This document shows, piece after piece, positions 62,223-64,000 of a stretch of 64,000 bases of DNA (position 1 is its first letter; every line of letters begins with the position of its first letter). The stretch lies in assembly GCA_015655125.1 (NCBI GenBank), contig JAATFP010000071.1:1-64000 (forward strand), written 5' to 3'. Source of the stretch: Chitinophagales bacterium (GTDB lineage: Bacteria; Bacteroidota; Bacteroidia; Chitinophagales; Chitinophagaceae). A program made the position numbers and the translations under genes. The notes under the pieces were generated by a model. It saw only the letters and a list, made by a program, of their open reading frames with translations, was not told where the DNA came from and searched no databases.

Positions 62223-63025
62223 AAATCTGTTTCAATTTCTAAATTTTGCACAACTTTCCAGTCATTGCCGGTTATCATCTCGGTCTTTTCCTTTTGCGGC
62301 CTTAATAATACCGGAAAATAATTCACTGTCTTTAAGTAATCTTTTATTGGGTTGCTTAAATCCTGCATATTCAAAATCTCTTCAAGAAGAAAGCCTAAGC
62401 GCTGTACCGCAGTTATCGGAGAGTACCGTTTTGCGAGGTCAAGCAATTTATTAGCGTCTATACTTTCGCAAAGTTCTTCTAGCACTGTTGCGACTCTGTT
62501 AAGGCCACCAGCTTGGTCAAAATAATAGACCAGATCCAATGCGGTTAATTCGGGAGATGATACGTTTATATAACCTGTATCAACCTTCTTTTGCACGATA
62601 TCAGATTTTGCCCATTCCTTCTTTATGTAAAAGTTTATTTTAAGGATATCGTTATTTATGTTCCTTAAACTTGGTTTAATTGTGATTACTGAAAAAGATT
62701 GAGGTTGCTGGTGGGCCGCTCCGTAATATGCCGCTGCATTTAAAAGACCTACGTAATAGTCTTTCTGTAAAAATTTCATTAGTTCCTCAATAAACATGGA
62801 TGGCGGGAGAATGCCTTTACTTCTATACTCGGGAGTAATGACAACATAGAACTCATTTCTTACCAAGGCAATCTCTTTCTTCTTTTTAAGCCTTTGTAAT
62901 GCCTTCTTAATCGCTTCATCAGACTGTTCAAACTTGCTTCGCACTTCCGGCAATGAAAAAGCATACCTTCCATTGGAACGTAGTTCATTAATAAAGTCTT
63001 CCAGATAACCGTATTGTCCTATCAT
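62219..63025 (-). CDS. abiEi: AbiEi-type antitoxin and autorepressor
   Basis: 268 residues. N-terminal wHTH (FSLPEVRSKFEQSDEAIKKALQRLKKKKEIALVRNEFYVVITPEYRSKG), then the AbiEi core YVGLLNAAAYYGAAHQQPQSFSVIT and VSSPELTALDLVYYFDQAGGLNRVATVLEEL. In studied pairs it represses its own promoter and counters the toxin. It heads the seven-gene operon, so its repression could govern the whole defence locus. Confidence 0.93.
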   Translation of the reverse strand: MIGQYGYLEDFINELRSNGRYAFSLPEVRSKFEQSDEAIKKALQRLKKKKEIALVRNEFYVVITPEYRSKGILPPSMFIEELMKFLQKDYYVGLLNAAAYYGAAHQQPQSFSVITIKPSLRNINNDILKINFYIKKEWAKSDIVQKKVDTGYINVSSPELTALDLVYYFDQAGGLNRVATVLEELCESIDANKLLDLAKRYSPITAVQRLGFLLEEILNMQDLSNPIKDYLKTVNYFPVLLRPQKEKTEMITGNDWKVVQNLEIETDL

Positions 63026-63069
63026 TTAAGTCTTTGTTTGACAAAAGGGATGCTCTCTGTCCCTTATTG

Positions 63070-63101
63070 CAAATGTAAACTTAATTTTGATTAGTACTAA
63101 T
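63070..63101 (-). promoter_or_regulatory. Promoter and palindromic operator of the defence operon
   Basis: Minus strand: TTA (63098-63100), 20 bases, TACATTTG (63070-63077). The 12-bp perfect palindrome ATTAGTACTAAT (63090-63101) overlaps the -33 box. It is well placed for AbiEi repression. No gene is seen between here and 63250. Confidence 0.6.
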
Positions 63102-63250
63102 TTTTTACATAACATTTCTTTTGATATACTACCTTGATATTCCAGTATTCAATATTAGAAAGTTGTTTTTTATTATTCCAAATTCATAGATGGTAAGGGG
63201 ATTGATATTTTTCTTTAAATCTTCTAAAGGTTTTGCAGGATTTATTTCAT

Positions 63251-63438
63251 TCAATATCGCCCGGCAAATGCCCTTACCCGTGGTGGATATTTAAGGGCTA
63301 TTTCCACAAACTCTTTATTGGTAAGATCCTTTATTTTTTTGAGCATAAATTTTATTACCAGGTTTTTTTCTGTATCGGGATTGTCTTAAAATTTTTTAGC
63401 ACATTCAATAATTCCATCAGGTAATAAATCTCGTTAAG
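63251..63438 (-). pseudogene. Decayed C-terminal fragment, AbiEi/DUF6088-like
   Basis: Minus strand codes LNEIYYLMELLNVLKNF, then a frameshift, then NLVIKFMLKKIKDLTNKEF and VEIALKYPPRVRAFAG before a stop. The block LAxxYPPRxRALLG is typical of the end of DUF6088/AbiEi-like antitoxins. It shows no start and must be a remnant of an older module. Confidence 0.45.
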
Positions 63439-63451
63439 AGTTATCTTAGGA

Positions 63452-64000
63452 TTATTCAGGTAAAACTTCTACTTCTTCACTCGAGTCCGGGAATAAAGAT
63501 GAAAATGTTTCAATATTCAAGTCCTCGTTGAAAAAATCTTTTGCAGGTTTGTTGAAAATATGAATATCATTGATGTCTACAATACCCAAACGCTTTCCTA
63601 TTTCTTCTTTATATTTCTCGTCGGTAAAAGACTGCAAGGTATTATAACAATTAATCAGTAATTTCCGCTTTGGGTTAATTTTAAAAGCATTTGCAAGATT
63701 ATCATTGATATGCTTATCAAAAAAGCCATATCCACTTACTATAATTAGTTCCGCAGCAAAACATGCCTCTCTAAAAGCGTAAAAATAAAAATTAAATGGG
63801 TCGTATGATTGTAACTTATTTTGAACACCAAAGATGATTTCCATTTTTTGAGGGTCTATAGTTTGAACCCCATCTACAAAAGTCAGCCTCGACTCTTCAT
63901 CCCTATACCAGTCCAAAGAACCATGAAGCTTATAAAGATAAAAATCGGCAGCATCATCTTTCTGAAAATCATATCTCCTATAGTCCCAAATACGGTCTTC
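63452..64000 (-). CDS. SIR2-like NAD-binding protein, 3' part (cut by window edge)
   Basis: The frame is open to the right edge, giving 182 residues. LYKLHGSLDWYRDEES near residue 23 is the SIR2-like motif with the HG catalytic segment, and AAELIIVSGYGFFDKHINDNLANAF is the second nucleotide-binding block. Such proteins act in antiphage defence by consuming NAD+. The N-terminal Rossmann part and the true start are outside. Confidence 0.75.
   Translation of the reverse strand, partial: EDRIWDYRRYDFQKDDAADFYLYKLHGSLDWYRDEESRLTFVDGVQTIDPQKMEIIFGVQNKLQSYDPFNFYFYAFREACFAAELIIVSGYGFFDKHINDNLANAFKINPKRKLLINCYNTLQSFTDEKYKEEIGKRLGIVDINDIHIFNKPAKDFFNEDLNIETFSSLFPDSSEEVEVLPE

Overview
The window looks like a chromosome segment from a member of the Bacteroidota, most likely near the Chitinophagaceae. 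The signs are: promoters of the TTG-N20-TAnnTTTG/A type that is typical of the phylum (several in exact register), A-rich leaders with few Shine-Dalgarno sequences, a type IX secretion C-terminal tail, LytTR and LuxR two-component pairs with TPR or 7TMR-DISM sensors, and many secreted proteins of families I do not recognise. No rRNA, tRNA or CRISPR array was seen.

Region 1 (1-10.4 kb) is housekeeping. uvrA runs off the left edge and carries an in-frame TGA exactly at a zinc-finger cysteine. A complete SAM-I riboswitch with promoter, antiterminator and terminator precedes a trans-sulfuration enzyme and homoserine dehydrogenase. Then come a thioredoxin-like protein, a DUF2752/TM2 pair, a lipoprotein, a cyclophilin, a DUF2383-like protein and ferritin.

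Region 2 (10.4-25.7 kb) is a LuxR response regulator and TPR histidine kinase, divergent from a run of large secreted TPR and glycine-rich proteins with paralogous partners. Two promoters here, a probable third for the kinase itself, and two more at 50-52.6 kb share one architecture: ATCAT-N8-ATGAT overlapping the -33 box, 20 bases, then the -7 box. This suggests one regulon, plausibly that of the LuxR regulator.

Region 3 (25.7-32 kb) has a membrane protein, an esterase, a LytS/LytTR-type pair, Dps and a bifunctional-nuclease-family protein.

Region 4 (32-47.4 kb) is a cytoplasmic, high-affinity-type [NiFe]-hydrogenase cluster (group 1h or 1l-like). It holds small and large subunits, maturation protease, TPR protein, hypA-B-F-C-D-E, an NHL protein, a nickel-transporter-like protein and small unknown genes, headed by two TetR regulators. 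An 18-20 bp palindrome occurs twice before the structural genes and once before hypA.

Region 5 (47.4-52.5 kb) repeats the region 2 theme: a third paralogue, a frameshifted glycine-rich gene, a propeller-like lipoprotein and a T9SS cargo with seven tandem repeats.

Region 6 (52.7-64 kb) is a defence island of lower GC. It contains an IS3-type orfA remnant, three successive hairpins, a DUF1016 nuclease gene with palindromes inside the coding frame, and a tightly overlapping operon: AbiEi, AbiEii, HsdS, Septu-like ATPase (PtuA), HNH protein (PtuB), HsdM, and an unknown protein with a probable PD-(D/E)XK site. No HsdR is present. This operon is the best candidate for an undescribed system. A SIR2-like gene runs off the right edge.
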